DNA from: Terriglobia bacterium
GTDB lineage: Bacteria > Acidobacteriota > Terriglobia > UBA7540
NCBI GenBank assembly: GCA_020073545.1
Contig: JAIQEZ010000068.1
Span: forward strand, 1-45,923
DNA: 45,923 nt
Reading direction: 5' to 3'
Shown piece by piece: positions 32,540-42,351 of the stretch. The notes under the pieces are model-generated. The model ran no database searches. It saw nothing but the letters and a program-made list of their open reading frames with translations, and was not told the DNA's origin. Each line of letters starts with the position of its first letter. Within the stretch, counting starts at the first letter, position 1. The translations under genes and the position numbers were made by a program.

Positions 32540-33405
32540 AGGGGCGTTTCCCCATTCTCGTGTTCGCAGGGTTGGTGTGGGCCGTGCTCTTGCCCGGCGC
32601 CGCACTCTCCACCTGTAACCCTACACAGCGGGCGGAGAGCGAAAGCGCCCCGGGCGCCGAAGGCGGCGGAGAGCACCTGCGCCTGGAGACGGAGCGCGGC
32701 CCGATTCACGTGTGGCGCCCCGCGGATTACGACCCGCGCACGGCAGGCACGCTGGTTTACGTCCACGGTTATTTCACTTCCGTCGATCAAACCTGGGCGG
32801 AGGATCACCTGGCCGCGCAGTTTGAGGCGAGCGGACGGAATGCGCTCTTCATCGCCCCGCAGTCGCCCCAGTCGATGGAGGACCAAGTTCCCTGGACGTC
32901 CCTCGAGGCTCTGCTGCGAACGGTGGACAGAACCTTGCCCTTCCGTTTGCCGCGCGGGCCCCTGGTGGTGGTTGGCCACAGCGGCGCGTTCCGCACCATC
33001 TTGTACTGGCTGCGTGACCCGCGCGTCAGGTATGTGATTCTGCTGGATGGCCTCTATCGCGGCCAGCGGGAGTTTCGTTACTGGTTGTGCAGTTCGGCGG
33101 GAGCGAGATCTCACCGCCTGGTGCTGGTGGCGGATGAAACCTCGCAAGAATCCGACCGCTTCGCGCGCCGCATTCCTGGTACGGCCCGGCGAAGGAGCAT
33201 TCCCGAGAAACTTCCCGATTTTACGCCCCGGGAAATCCGGGCCCCCCTGCTTTACCTTCGCTCTCAATACGAGCATGTGGATATCGTAAGCGCCGGTAAG
33301 GTCATCCCTCTGGTTTTGAAGCTCACAGCGCTGAAGCCCCTGGCGGGAGCACAGGAGTCACTAGGAGAGAAAACGGCTGCCAAGTCAGCCGGGGTCGAAA
33401 GGTGA
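32536..33405 (+). CDS. Alpha/beta hydrolase, exported
   Basis: The product is 289 aa. A hydrophobic leader (MKGRFPILVFAGLVWAVLLP) precedes the hydrolase core: TLVYVHGYFTSVDQTW (oxyanion region), RGPLVVVGHSGAFRTILYWL with the nucleophile serine in GHSGA, and a likely catalytic histidine in SQYEHVDIV. The substrate could be an ester or acylated sugar. ATG 32536 overlaps the stop of the unknown gene (ATGA), which fixes the start and implies matched expression. A cysteine at the leader end (STCN) does not fit the lipobox well. The C-terminal 25 residues are polar and lack family resemblance. Confidence 0.78.
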   Translation: MKGRFPILVFAGLVWAVLLPGAALSTCNPTQRAESESAPGAEGGGEHLRLETERGPIHVWRPADYDPRTAGTLVYVHGYFTSVDQTWAEDHLAAQFEASGRNALFIAPQSPQSMEDQVPWTSLEALLRTVDRTLPFRLPRGPLVVVGHSGAFRTILYWLRDPRVRYVILLDGLYRGQREFRYWLCSSAGARSHRLVLVADETSQESDRFARRIPGTARRRSIPEKLPDFTPREIRAPLLYLRSQYEHVDIVSAGKVIPLVLKLTALKPLAGAQESLGEKTAAKSAGVER

Positions 33406-33500
33406 TCTACATTTGTGGAGTCCGCTGAGCGCCGCGCCGTAGAGCAGGCCTGCCTCGCAGGGTTCAGGACGGCACCCTTGGAACGGTTCTCAGCAAGCCC

Positions 33501-35882
33501 CTAAAAGACAAAATGCTGAGGGCCCCCGTGAAGCGCCGTTTGCTTGCCACCCCAGTAGAACCGACCGCTCATTTTTTCTGGCAACTCCACGTCGGCGGTC
33601 AAACTCTTTCCGTGACGTTCATAGGAGACGCGGATTTCTCCCTGTGGATGCGGGAGCGAGGCCTTGAGTTGTTGCAGCGAGCCGAGGTGAGGACGAATCT
33701 CCACTTCGCGAAACGCGGCGGCCGCAGGCTCGATTCCCGCTACCGTTGCCAGCAGATCAAAATTCGGATGCGCGCTCCAGGCGTGGCAATCCGAGCGCGT
33801 GGGCTCCGGCGTCTCCGCCCAGGTAGTGAGTCCCAACGCCAGCATCTGCCGCCAGGGGCCGAGTTGGTCGAGATATTGATCGGCCAGACCAGTTTTTTTC
33901 ATCGCGCGGAAGAGATAAAACCGGAAATAGTAGGAAGCTTGAGTCAGCGAAGCATCACTCAGCACGGTCTTCATCACCGCTACTTGGTCCGCAGGCGGGA
34001 TGACATCTTCCAGGACAGCCAGAACGTTGGCGTGTTGGGTGAAGTGCTTGCGTGCCGGGGTGTCGGCGACGAGGTGTCGTGCAGGGTCCCAGCATGCCTG
34101 GTAAACTGCGGCCGCGATTTTGGAGGCGAGGGCACGATCACGCGCGGCTTCCCCCGAGCTGCCGAAGGCGGCTTCGAGATCGGCGGCCGCCCGTAGCCCG
34201 GCCACGAACTGCAGGCTCAAGATCGACGATTGGCCATCCTTTTCCTGCGGCGGGACGCCGTCATCGAAAGGGTCAACCCAGTCCACGAAGTTCCACCACT
34301 CCATCCGTCCCAGCAGGCCGGAAGGTGACAGGCGACTTTCAAACCATTCCAGAACGTTTCGCACGCCGGGCAGATAACCGCGCAGGAACTCCGCCTCACC
34401 GCGATACCACCACAGGTCGTGCATCATGCCGATCCAGAAGAGCGAGAAAGGCGGGATGTATTGCGGCAGCCAGGAAGGGTAACGGCTCTGCGTCAAGCCT
34501 TCCGGTGTGCGCGATTCGTCCAGCGTCTCGATGGCATTCTTCATTAGGTGCTCGTCGCCGGTCAGGTAAAGGGAAATCAGCCCCTGGATGCGGGTGTCGC
34601 CGACGTATTGCAATTGTTCATAATACGGGCAGTCCATGTAGGTTTCGTGCGCGCAAAGCCGCGCCGTGCGCCAACCGACTTCCCACATTTTTCCGAGCTC
34701 GGGATCATCGCTCGAAAATTGCGCGTGCCTCACGAACGGATACGCCGTGAAGACCCCGCGTAGATCCTCGAGCACGACAGACTCCGATTGCGTCGCGACA
34801 TCCACTTGCAGATAGCGGTAGGTTCGCCACCAGAGCGAGCGGAACAGCCGATGCTCGCCGCCATCGGGAAGAAACTGGTCGTGATACCCGAGGATCTCCC
34901 GGCCTTCCGTTTCATTCCGGTTTCCCTTCTGGCGGTTCTTGAAGAGGGCCTCCGCATAGGTGAGGGTGATTTCCGCGCCGCGCCCGCCGCTGGTGAGGAG
35001 TTCCGGATACGCCGTGGTCAGGTGAGCCTGATCAAACAGCAACGTCGCGTGGGAATTCGCCGGAATCGTGAGCGGTGACTGGCCCGGTAGGAAATCACTT
35101 GCCGGTTCCACGCCTTGGGCGCGCACCAGGCGCGCGAGCCGCTCGGTTTTCTCTTCCATGAGGGGAATGTTGCGGGGAATCAGGAACCAGCGCGAGGGGC
35201 TGTCCCTTGCGCCACGTGGTGCGGCTGGCGAAACGACCGTTGCGGAAACCCACGCCGTGTCGTCGTAATCGAGATTCTCCCAGCCCCAGGGATAGCGGGA
35301 GGCGTCCAGGCGCTCGCCGGGACCGGCTACGAAATACGTGCCCATGTTCTGAGTGTTGTAAGGAATGGGCTGCAGGGCCTGATTCTTGAGCGTCCTCCAG
35401 GAAGCGTTGGTGTTCACCACCGCTTCTTCCGCTCCGTCTCCCTGCACGAGGAATCCGACCGCGTTCATCATTTGTGCCATCGGCGCCAGTTCGGCGTAGT
35501 TCCACACCACGGCCGCCAGCACGTTCTCTCCCGCGTGGAGCTGCGGGGCGATGTCGAGTGTCTCATAGCGCCAGTGCTTCAAGTCGCCGCGCGCCGGTCC
35601 CGCCAGCACGCGATGGCCGTTCACAAACAGTTCGTAGCGGTTGTCTCCACTGGCATGGATGACAAAACGCTTCGGCGTCGTGTCCAGTGCGAAGGTCTTG
35701 CGAAAATGAAAAACGCCGCATTCGCGCTCCGGGCCGTCCGGATGCGCGATCCAGCTTGCCGCCCAGGGCTGGGTCAGCAAGTCGGGAGGGATCGTCTGGG
35801 AGTCTGAAACGCTGGCCGGAACGGCCACCTGCAGCAGGATGAGGAAAAGCGCACAGTTTGAAAGGCGGGGAATCATAGCCAT
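33501..35882 (-). CDS. Alpha-L-rhamnosidase-like glycoside hydrolase (GH78 type)
   Basis: The product is 793 aa. Signal peptide about 1-28. An N-terminal beta-sandwich (GVFHFRKTFALDTTPKRFVI, YELFVNGHRVLAGPARGDLK) is followed by the six-hairpin (alpha/alpha)6 catalytic domain with ETYMDCPYYEQLQYVGDTRI, where GH78 enzymes usually show DCPxRxERxGWxGD. LFWIGMMHDLWWYRG and a C-terminal beta domain follow. It would release terminal L-rhamnose from glycosides or pectin side chains. GAGG stands 6 bases before ATG 35882. The altered acid motif (YEQLQY for the usual RxERxGW) suggests a divergent subfamily. It shares strand with the GH2 gene upstream, 231 bases away. Confidence 0.85.
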   Translation of the reverse strand: MAMIPRLSNCALFLILLQVAVPASVSDSQTIPPDLLTQPWAASWIAHPDGPERECGVFHFRKTFALDTTPKRFVIHASGDNRYELFVNGHRVLAGPARGDLKHWRYETLDIAPQLHAGENVLAAVVWNYAELAPMAQMMNAVGFLVQGDGAEEAVVNTNASWRTLKNQALQPIPYNTQNMGTYFVAGPGERLDASRYPWGWENLDYDDTAWVSATVVSPAAPRGARDSPSRWFLIPRNIPLMEEKTERLARLVRAQGVEPASDFLPGQSPLTIPANSHATLLFDQAHLTTAYPELLTSGGRGAEITLTYAEALFKNRQKGNRNETEGREILGYHDQFLPDGGEHRLFRSLWWRTYRYLQVDVATQSESVVLEDLRGVFTAYPFVRHAQFSSDDPELGKMWEVGWRTARLCAHETYMDCPYYEQLQYVGDTRIQGLISLYLTGDEHLMKNAIETLDESRTPEGLTQSRYPSWLPQYIPPFSLFWIGMMHDLWWYRGEAEFLRGYLPGVRNVLEWFESRLSPSGLLGRMEWWNFVDWVDPFDDGVPPQEKDGQSSILSLQFVAGLRAAADLEAAFGSSGEAARDRALASKIAAAVYQACWDPARHLVADTPARKHFTQHANVLAVLEDVIPPADQVAVMKTVLSDASLTQASYYFRFYLFRAMKKTGLADQYLDQLGPWRQMLALGLTTWAETPEPTRSDCHAWSAHPNFDLLATVAGIEPAAAAFREVEIRPHLGSLQQLKASLPHPQGEIRVSYERHGKSLTADVELPEKMSGRFYWGGKQTALHGGPQHFVF

Positions 35883-36113
35883 ATTTCGCCTCGGAGGGTG
35901 TAAATCCGGTATTCCGCCAGACAGGTCAGATGCGCGCCAAGAAGCGTTTGTCACGCGCCCTTGCCTCGTTCAAGGGGCTTGCGCCGGAGCCAGGAGGCAT
36001 TCCTCATTGGCCGGGCGTGAGTGCCGGGTGGGGGCGGAGTAATCTGTCCCCGGTGATTTTGCCTGCCAAGCGCAGAAAAAACCCCAAGGGTTGCTGCAAG
36101 CACTGGGGAGAGA

Positions 36114-38282
36114 TTATCCGGGCACGGACTTCCCTTCGCGCTTCATATCTTCGATATAGTCGCCTCCCGAACGCGGTTCCCACCAATCGAGGACTTGCTC
36201 GGCGGCGGCGAAGCCGGTGGGGCGAAACAACCGCAGGGTCAGTTTGAGCGATTTAGAGGTGGAAGCGGGCCAGCTTGCCTCCAGGGTTTGGGGAGCGCCG
36301 ATCTCCGGCAGATCCTTTTCGCCACCGATGAGTTTAGTGTTGTCGCGGTCGCGCAGTTCCCAGCTCACGCGGTAGCCACGTAGCGAATAGGATGGGATCT
36401 CGTCGGCGCCGCGCCTGGAAAGGGTGGCGCTGAACCCCACGGGTCGCTGCTCGGGGTCGAAGTTCCATCCCATCTGGATGTGCGCCGGACTGTTCAGGTT
36501 CTGCCAGACCTGGTAGGAGGGTCGGCGCTGCCGGTTCTCGTCCACCACGCCGTGGTCCACGATGCCGGCGGTCAGACCCGGCCACAGGTTTCGGTGCGAC
36601 TTATAATCCTGGTAACACCACATGATGGTCCCGGCGATCCAATCCTGCTTGCCAACTTGCTCCATCTGGTCGCGGAAAATACGCACGCGGAGTTTGTCCG
36701 CGCCCTTCGAGTCGGACGCAAAAACTCCTGGGGTTCCAAACTCAGAAATAATTACCATCTTATTCGGATAATTCCGCTTGATGCGGTCAAAGACGCCCGG
36801 CAACATACTGGTGGGGCCGTGCCAGGCGCCGAAGTATTCATTCCACATGATGAAGTCGGCGAGACTGGCGGAGTTGTCACCAGGATTTTCGACAAATGCA
36901 ATGCGGTCGTCGGCGTAGGTGACGTAGCGGCCGGGATCGAGCGCTTTGACGAAGTCATACATCGTCTTGAAGTAGAAGCGGCCGCCGGTCGTATCGGTGG
37001 CGCTCTCATTGCAGACGCTCCAGGCGAAGATACTCGGGTGATTGAAATCCTGCTCGATCATCTCGCGCATCATTTGCTGGGCGAGCGCAATGACCTTGGG
37101 GTCCGACATCTGCTCGCCGCTAAACTGCCAGATGGGGATTTCCGGAATCAACAGGATGCCGTTGCGATCCGCGTAGTCGAGGATGTAAGGGTGCTGCGGG
37201 TAGTGGACCGGGCGGGTCAGCGTCATTTGCAGATTCTTCATGTCGTCCCAGTCGTACTTCATGGTGCCGCGTGTCTCCGCCAGCCCTTCCCACGGCGACT
37301 CCTCGTGACGAGCCATGCCTGTCAGACGCACCGGCTCGCCATTCAAAAGGAGATGTCGGTCGCGGATCTCCACGGTGCGCGCGCCAAAATTGTCGGTGAG
37401 CGAATCGAGAGGATCTCCGCGCGCATCCAGCAGGGTGATTTCCCCCCGGTAAACGTTGGGATGGTCAAAATCCCAAAGCTTGGCGGAATCGATCTGGAGG
37501 GCAAGCACCTTGCTTTGTGAACCTGGCGGAAGGGTCAGGGACTGCTCGGCGGTCGCCGCCGCGGCACCGCCTTCAGGAGCCCAGGCCTTCAGCACCAGCT
37601 TCAAGGACACGGGCTTGGTCGCATGGTTTTCCAGGAACACGGTGTCGCTGAGGTTTGCGGTTGTGCCGGCGACTTGGGTGCGGATTTGCTGCCGCCGGAT
37701 GAGCGCTTCGCCGGTCACACGCAGCCACACGTCGCGCACGATCCCGCCGTAGTGCCACCAGTCGTACCAGAGGTTGCGGGTTGAGAGGAGCTTCATGGCC
37801 CAACCGGGTATGGTCTGGGTGGTTGGCTGGTTGTTGATTTCCACCGCGAGAAAATTGACAGGCTTCAAATGGGGCGTAATGTCGAAGAAGTACTCAGCGT
37901 GTCCACCCTCGTGCCCGCCGATTTCGACGCCATTCAACCAGACGCGGGACTTGTAGAACGTCGCGCCGAAATGGATTTCCACACGCTTGGCGCGCAGCTC
38001 TTCCGGGACTTCAAAGGAGCGGAAGTACCAGGCGGTGCCTTCCAAGTCGTCGTACCTGCCAATGTTCCAGGTGTGCGGGACGCGCACCGTCTCCGTGCCG
38101 TCCGGGAGCTGCTTCATCCACCCTTGCGTTTCGCCTTGTTTCTGGGGGTCTGTCCGGAACTGCCAATCGCCATTAAGATCCACGCGGGCGGAAGCAAGAG
38201 CGATCCCAGGGCAGAACATGAACAGGGCAACGCCTAGCAGGAGAAGATTTCGCGGCAGGTCATTCTGGCGGAATGATCGCAT
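36114..38282 (-). CDS. Glycoside hydrolase family 2 (beta-galactosidase/beta-glucuronidase-like), exported
   Basis: The product is 722 aa. Signal peptide: NLLLLGVALFMFCPGIALAS. GH2 sugar-binding domain (VRVPHTWNIGRYDDLEGTAW, YKSRVWLNGVEIGGHEGGHA), an Ig-like domain, then a TIM barrel with the acid/base in FAWSVCNESATDT and the nucleophile in MVIISEFGTPG. WIAGTIMWCYQDYKSHRNLW closes the barrel. Both catalytic glutamates are present. It should hydrolyse beta-galactosides, beta-glucuronides or beta-mannosides. ATG 38282 follows GAGG by 6 bases; the longer frame to 38390 lacks a site and a signal. It likely works with the GH78 enzyme on the same polymer. Confidence 0.87.
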   Translation of the reverse strand: MRSFRQNDLPRNLLLLGVALFMFCPGIALASARVDLNGDWQFRTDPQKQGETQGWMKQLPDGTETVRVPHTWNIGRYDDLEGTAWYFRSFEVPEELRAKRVEIHFGATFYKSRVWLNGVEIGGHEGGHAEYFFDITPHLKPVNFLAVEINNQPTTQTIPGWAMKLLSTRNLWYDWWHYGGIVRDVWLRVTGEALIRRQQIRTQVAGTTANLSDTVFLENHATKPVSLKLVLKAWAPEGGAAAATAEQSLTLPPGSQSKVLALQIDSAKLWDFDHPNVYRGEITLLDARGDPLDSLTDNFGARTVEIRDRHLLLNGEPVRLTGMARHEESPWEGLAETRGTMKYDWDDMKNLQMTLTRPVHYPQHPYILDYADRNGILLIPEIPIWQFSGEQMSDPKVIALAQQMMREMIEQDFNHPSIFAWSVCNESATDTTGGRFYFKTMYDFVKALDPGRYVTYADDRIAFVENPGDNSASLADFIMWNEYFGAWHGPTSMLPGVFDRIKRNYPNKMVIISEFGTPGVFASDSKGADKLRVRIFRDQMEQVGKQDWIAGTIMWCYQDYKSHRNLWPGLTAGIVDHGVVDENRQRRPSYQVWQNLNSPAHIQMGWNFDPEQRPVGFSATLSRRGADEIPSYSLRGYRVSWELRDRDNTKLIGGEKDLPEIGAPQTLEASWPASTSKSLKLTLRLFRPTGFAAAEQVLDWWEPRSGGDYIEDMKREGKSVPG

Positions 38283-38649
38283 GGGCAGCCTCGCTACAAA
38301 GAAAAGTTCGATAGGTCGAGGTGATTTTAGCCGATCAGGTGGCGCACGGCAAAGGCCGAATTGCGAGGGACCACGCGGTGGCGGGAGCACCTCGTGATGG
38401 CTTCTTCTGAGTGCATGGGCGATTTCGCATCACCGCACGCGCTGTAGCGCCTGCCCCGCCTTGTCGGGGACCGGCAACGTCGCCGGTCAGGTGAGCCGAG
38501 CACTTTAACGACAAGCCTACCGGTTGCGGCATCCCCAGAAGGTGAGAAATTGCGCCCGCCGCCTCGCCATGAATTTACTCCGAGAAGGCCCGTCGGGGGA
38601 ACACGCTCGCGGGTTTAGGTTGTAGGGGCGGGCGAAATTCTGCGAAGGC
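38283..38649. repeat. Intergenic region with tandem hairpins (38454-38487)
   Basis: CCCCG/CGGGG (38454-38458 with 38465-38469) is followed directly by ACCGGC/GCCGGT (38470-38475 with 38482-38487). This is another member of the paired-hairpin gap elements. The rest of the gap between GH2 and the RHS relic has no gene. Confidence 0.5.
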
Positions 38650-39060
38650 CTGGATCGGTGGCGGCGCCACGAGTTTTCAGCCGACCTACTCCAGCAACCG
38701 GGTGAGCCTGCTCGGCAGCTTTACGCCCACCTACGACGCCAACGGGAACCTGACGAACGAGGGAGTGCACAGCTACGCCTGGGACTCGGACGCTAACTTG
38801 GTCACGGTTGATTCCATCGTGACGCACGATGCCCTGGGGCGCATGGTGGAGAAGAACCGCGGCGGGAGTTATACTCAGATCGTGTACGGGCCGGGGGCAA
38901 CACGCTCGCCCCCATGAACGGCCAGACGCTCGTGACCGACCGTGTCCGCCTGCCTGCGGCGGGCAAGGCTGTTTATACCTCCGGGCCGACGCTCAGCTTT
39001 TACAGGCATGCGGACTGGCTTGAGCGCGCGGGTGAGCTTCCGGCGCAGAATTCAGCTTCC
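38650..39060 (+). pseudogene. RHS/YD-repeat protein relic, at least two frameshifts
   Basis: The first frame (about 38660-38892) reads FQPTYSSNRVSLLGSFTPTY, DANGNLTNEGVHSYAWDSDA, DALGRMVEKNRGGSYTQIVY. After a G-run at 38893-38897 the frame shifts and continues NTLAPMNGQTLVTDRV, AVYTSGPTLSFYRHADWL to about 39024; a further shift restores ARVSFRRR. This is the conserved C-terminal part of acidobacterial RHS-repeat proteins just before the hypervariable tip. Both ends of the gene are missing, so it is a remnant. Intact RHS proteins are large secreted or cell-surface proteins often ending in toxins. Confidence 0.8.
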
Positions 39061-39207
39061 CACCCTTGAGGTGATCGGGGCGGAGAATCCGCTTCGTGGG
39101 TCACCGGATTCGATTGACCAATGCGGGAGGCAGGTAAGGCAATACGGAGGAGTTTGAACAGAATTCGGATAGCGTGTGGCAATCGACTTTCGCAGGAGGG
39201 AAAATAC

Positions 39208-41622
39208 GTGCACAGAGACTTGCAGACCCGAGTTCCAGGAGGGGCCGTCCCGCGCAGCCTGCGCTCGTTGCTTTGTTTGTCCACGATCTTATGTCTTGGC
39301 CCTGCCGGGTACGCCTCGCAGTTTCTGAACCAACCCGTTGACGTCAGCAGGGATTTTGCCGATCTGCAGAACGACTATTTTGTGGCCGGGAAAGCCGTCG
39401 AATTCGATCCCGTGTCGAAATCTGGAAAGATTGAGTGGAAGAGGCTCCAGCTAAAAGCCCACATGATGTTCAATCAATTCCAGACCCGGTATGCGGAGAT
39501 AAAATCTGACGAGTTTCCACCCAATGCCTACCCAGAGAATCCTGTCCTTCCATTTTCAATTTCCTTTGTGGGTCCGAGGACAGTCCGTCTCCGAATCGCC
39601 ACTCGGTTGGGAAGTCAGAAGGACGAATCTTCGCTGATGCTGGCGGCCACACCCGGTCGAGACACCTCCTGGGAAATGACCCAGAGTGAAAGCGGCGTGA
39701 CGTACAAGAACGCCTTTGGATCAGTCACGGTGACACGCGACCCTTGGCACGTGGAGTTCCGCGATGCCAACGGCAAGCTTTTGACTCACACCCTGAACCT
39801 CGGGGACGGGAAGGCGCTCTCCAACAGCATGCCGCCGTCGTTCTCGTTTGTCCGCCGAACCTCGGATCTGGAACGCCGCGTGGCGGCCAGCTACCTGCTC
39901 TCTCCCGAGGAGATGCTCTTTGGCGGTGGAGAATCGTTTACGCGCCTCAACAAGCGTGGGCAGAAGATGGTCCTGTGGACCCACGACGCTTACAGCGCAC
40001 AGACCGCGGACATGTACAAGCCGGTGCCCTTCTTCATGAGCAGTCGAGGGTACGGGATGTTTGTCCACACGAGCGCGCCGCTGACGTTTGATTTTGGACA
40101 CTCCTACGATGCCGCGAATGTGATCTACTCGGGCGACGATTGTCTCGACCTGTTCTTCTTCTTCGGCACCCCCAAGGAGGTCCTTTCCGCGTACACGGCG
40201 CTCACCGGCCGCAGCCCTGTTCCACCCCTTTGGTCGTTCGGACTCTGGATGAGCCGGATTACCTACAACTCGGAGGACGAGGTTCGAGAAGTGGCCAGGA
40301 AGCTCCGCCAGTACCGCGTCCCTGCCGACGTCATTCACCTGGACACGGGCTGGTTCGAGGAGGAGTGGCGCTGCAACTACAAGTTCTCCACCACCCGATT
40401 CCGCGATCCCGCCAAAATGGTCGCCGACCTCAAGGAGCAGGGGTTCCATATCAGCCTGTGGCAGCTCCCCTACTTCACACCGAAGAACGAACTTTTCGGG
40501 CTGATTGTTGACAACGGATATGCCGTTCGCGATGGCAAGGGCAATCTCCCGACCGAAGACGCCATCCTCGATTTCAGCAACCCTGCTGCCGTCAAGTGGT
40601 ATCAAGATGAATTGGCCGGTCTGCTCAGGATGGGCGTGGGAGCGATCAAAGCGGACTTCGGCGAAGATGCCCCCTTGGAGGGTATCTATGCCTCGGGGAA
40701 GAGCGGGTTCTGGGAACATAACCTGTATCCGCTGCGATACAGCCAGGCCGTCTCAGAGATCACCAAAGAAGTCATCGGCGGCTCGATTATCTGGGCGCGC
40801 AGCGCCTGGGCTGGAAGCCAGCGTTATCCCCTGCATTGGGGTGGCGACGCCGAGAACACGGATAGCGCCATGGCGGCCACGCTCCGGGCCGGGCTTTCGT
40901 TGGGACTCTGTGGGTTTTCCTTTTGGAGTCATGACATCGGCGGCTTTGTGCAAAGAAGCCCGGAGCAACTCTATCGGCGCTGGCTGCCGTTTGGGATGCT
41001 GACCTCCCACAGCCGCTGTCACGGTACGCCCCCCAAAGAGCCGTGGGCTTATGGCGAGGGGTTTACGGATGAATTCCGTCGAGCCGTGGAGCTCAAGTAC
41101 AAGCTCATGCCTTACGTTTACGCCCAGGCAAAGCTCGCGTCGGAACAGGGCTTTCCCATGATCCGGACCCTCTTCTTTGAGTTTCCGGATGATCCCACTT
41201 CCTGGTTTATCGACGACGAATATCTGTTCGGGGAGAGCATCCTGGTCGCGCCACTGATGGAAGATTCTCCCCGCCGCCGCGTCTACCTGCCTCCAGGCCA
41301 GTGGATTGATTATCAGTCGGGTGAAGAATACGAGGGTTCGCGTTGGCACGAGCTTCGCAGCGGCCAAATCCCTATCGTTATGCTAGTAAGGGATGGATCT
41401 GTCGTACCGCAAGCGCCGCTGGTTCAGAGCACTGCCGACCTGAACTGGAAGAACATTGAACTAGCCGCTTTCAGCAGAAAGGCTTCGTCCGCGAGCGGTC
41501 GTTTCTGTATCCCCCAGGAAGGAGTTCTGTACTCCTTGCATCTGGAGCGTGCTGGCGCGGCTTTCGTCCTCAAGGATGATCCTCTGGCAGGAAAAGTCGC
41601 GTGGAGGATAACCCTCAAGTGA
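39208..41622 (+). CDS. Glycoside hydrolase family 31, alpha-xylosidase (YicI-like)
   Basis: The product is 804 aa with a signal peptide (about 8-38, ending AGYAS). Domains: N-terminal beta-sandwich, GH31 barrel with PLWSFGLWMSRITYNSEDEV, IHLDTGWFEEEWRCNYKF, the nucleophile aspartate in AIKADFGEDAP, and the acid/base aspartate in PLHWGGDAENTDSAMAAT, then GLSLGLCGFSFWSHDIGGF and C-terminal beta domains. The KADFGE and HWGGD contexts are those of YicI-type alpha-xylosidases, which free alpha-xylose from xyloglucan oligosaccharides. The start is a GTG at 39208 with AGGAGG exactly 8 bases before; the ATG at 39121 would place the signal peptide too deep. Confidence 0.9.
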   Translation: MHRDLQTRVPGGAVPRSLRSLLCLSTILCLGPAGYASQFLNQPVDVSRDFADLQNDYFVAGKAVEFDPVSKSGKIEWKRLQLKAHMMFNQFQTRYAEIKSDEFPPNAYPENPVLPFSISFVGPRTVRLRIATRLGSQKDESSLMLAATPGRDTSWEMTQSESGVTYKNAFGSVTVTRDPWHVEFRDANGKLLTHTLNLGDGKALSNSMPPSFSFVRRTSDLERRVAASYLLSPEEMLFGGGESFTRLNKRGQKMVLWTHDAYSAQTADMYKPVPFFMSSRGYGMFVHTSAPLTFDFGHSYDAANVIYSGDDCLDLFFFFGTPKEVLSAYTALTGRSPVPPLWSFGLWMSRITYNSEDEVREVARKLRQYRVPADVIHLDTGWFEEEWRCNYKFSTTRFRDPAKMVADLKEQGFHISLWQLPYFTPKNELFGLIVDNGYAVRDGKGNLPTEDAILDFSNPAAVKWYQDELAGLLRMGVGAIKADFGEDAPLEGIYASGKSGFWEHNLYPLRYSQAVSEITKEVIGGSIIWARSAWAGSQRYPLHWGGDAENTDSAMAATLRAGLSLGLCGFSFWSHDIGGFVQRSPEQLYRRWLPFGMLTSHSRCHGTPPKEPWAYGEGFTDEFRRAVELKYKLMPYVYAQAKLASEQGFPMIRTLFFEFPDDPTSWFIDDEYLFGESILVAPLMEDSPRRRVYLPPGQWIDYQSGEEYEGSRWHELRSGQIPIVMLVRDGSVVPQAPLVQSTADLNWKNIELAAFSRKASSASGRFCIPQEGVLYSLHLERAGAAFVLKDDPLAGKVAWRITLK

Positions 41623-41977
41623 TGGACCTTCGCGAACGCTTTCGCCGCGTCCAGCCGTGGCGCACCGCGGGCTGTAACGCTGATCGCTGCCGGCGCGAGG
41701 CCCCCGGGGGAATTGAGTAATACTTGATCGAACCGGGAGGCAGCGAGTACTCCGAGATGGAAACCGCCCAGCGGAACAAACGGCTGAGAACTGAACTCGC
41801 CTGACCGTTGCGAAGAAGCGAGAGGCGTGTTGGGCTGATCTGATTGCCGGCCGGTGCATTCGATGGAGAAGGCGCGGCAGCGCAACGCACTAGCCGAACG
41901 GACGCTTTTCGGGTACACTGATCGAGAAATCCGACGGTTGAAGGGCGCAGCCGCTCGCCCTTTAGCGTCCGTGCCGC
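41623..41977. other. Intergenic gap upstream of tRNA-Ser without a recognised gene
   Basis: The frames crossing it on both strands have no family resemblance. TACACT at 41914-41919 is a possible -10 for the tRNA. Nothing else was identified. Confidence 0.4.
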
Positions 41978-42070
<93 letters not shown>

Positions 42071-42351
42071 GTTCTCTTCACTTTATTGCCCTGAACAAAT
42101 CACTGGCTTAACTCGTGGAACTCGAAGAGATTTGACCGTCCCGCCCTCCTGCCCACAGCCTCGCATGAGTTGGAGGGCGCCTCGGCCCGTACGGCCTGCG
42201 AGTGCGAGCGGCGGGGCCTCCTGAGCCCTGCGGGTGCCGGAGGGCGGGCCGTGCTCCGTCATCGCGCGCCGTTGACATGCTGGTTAGCGTATGGGAAAAT
42301 CCATCGTTTCAAGGCGGGACTCAAAGGCTTACCCGTAAATACCTGAGGCCA

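Noticed and set aside
36480-37520. 346-aa plus-strand frame inside the GH2 gene
   Set aside because: Antisense shadow; the minus strand encodes both GH2 catalytic glutamates.
41424-41918. 164-aa minus-strand frame across the GH31 end and tRNA upstream gap
   Set aside because: It overlaps the GH31 C-terminus and shows no recognisable motif, signal or ribosome site.
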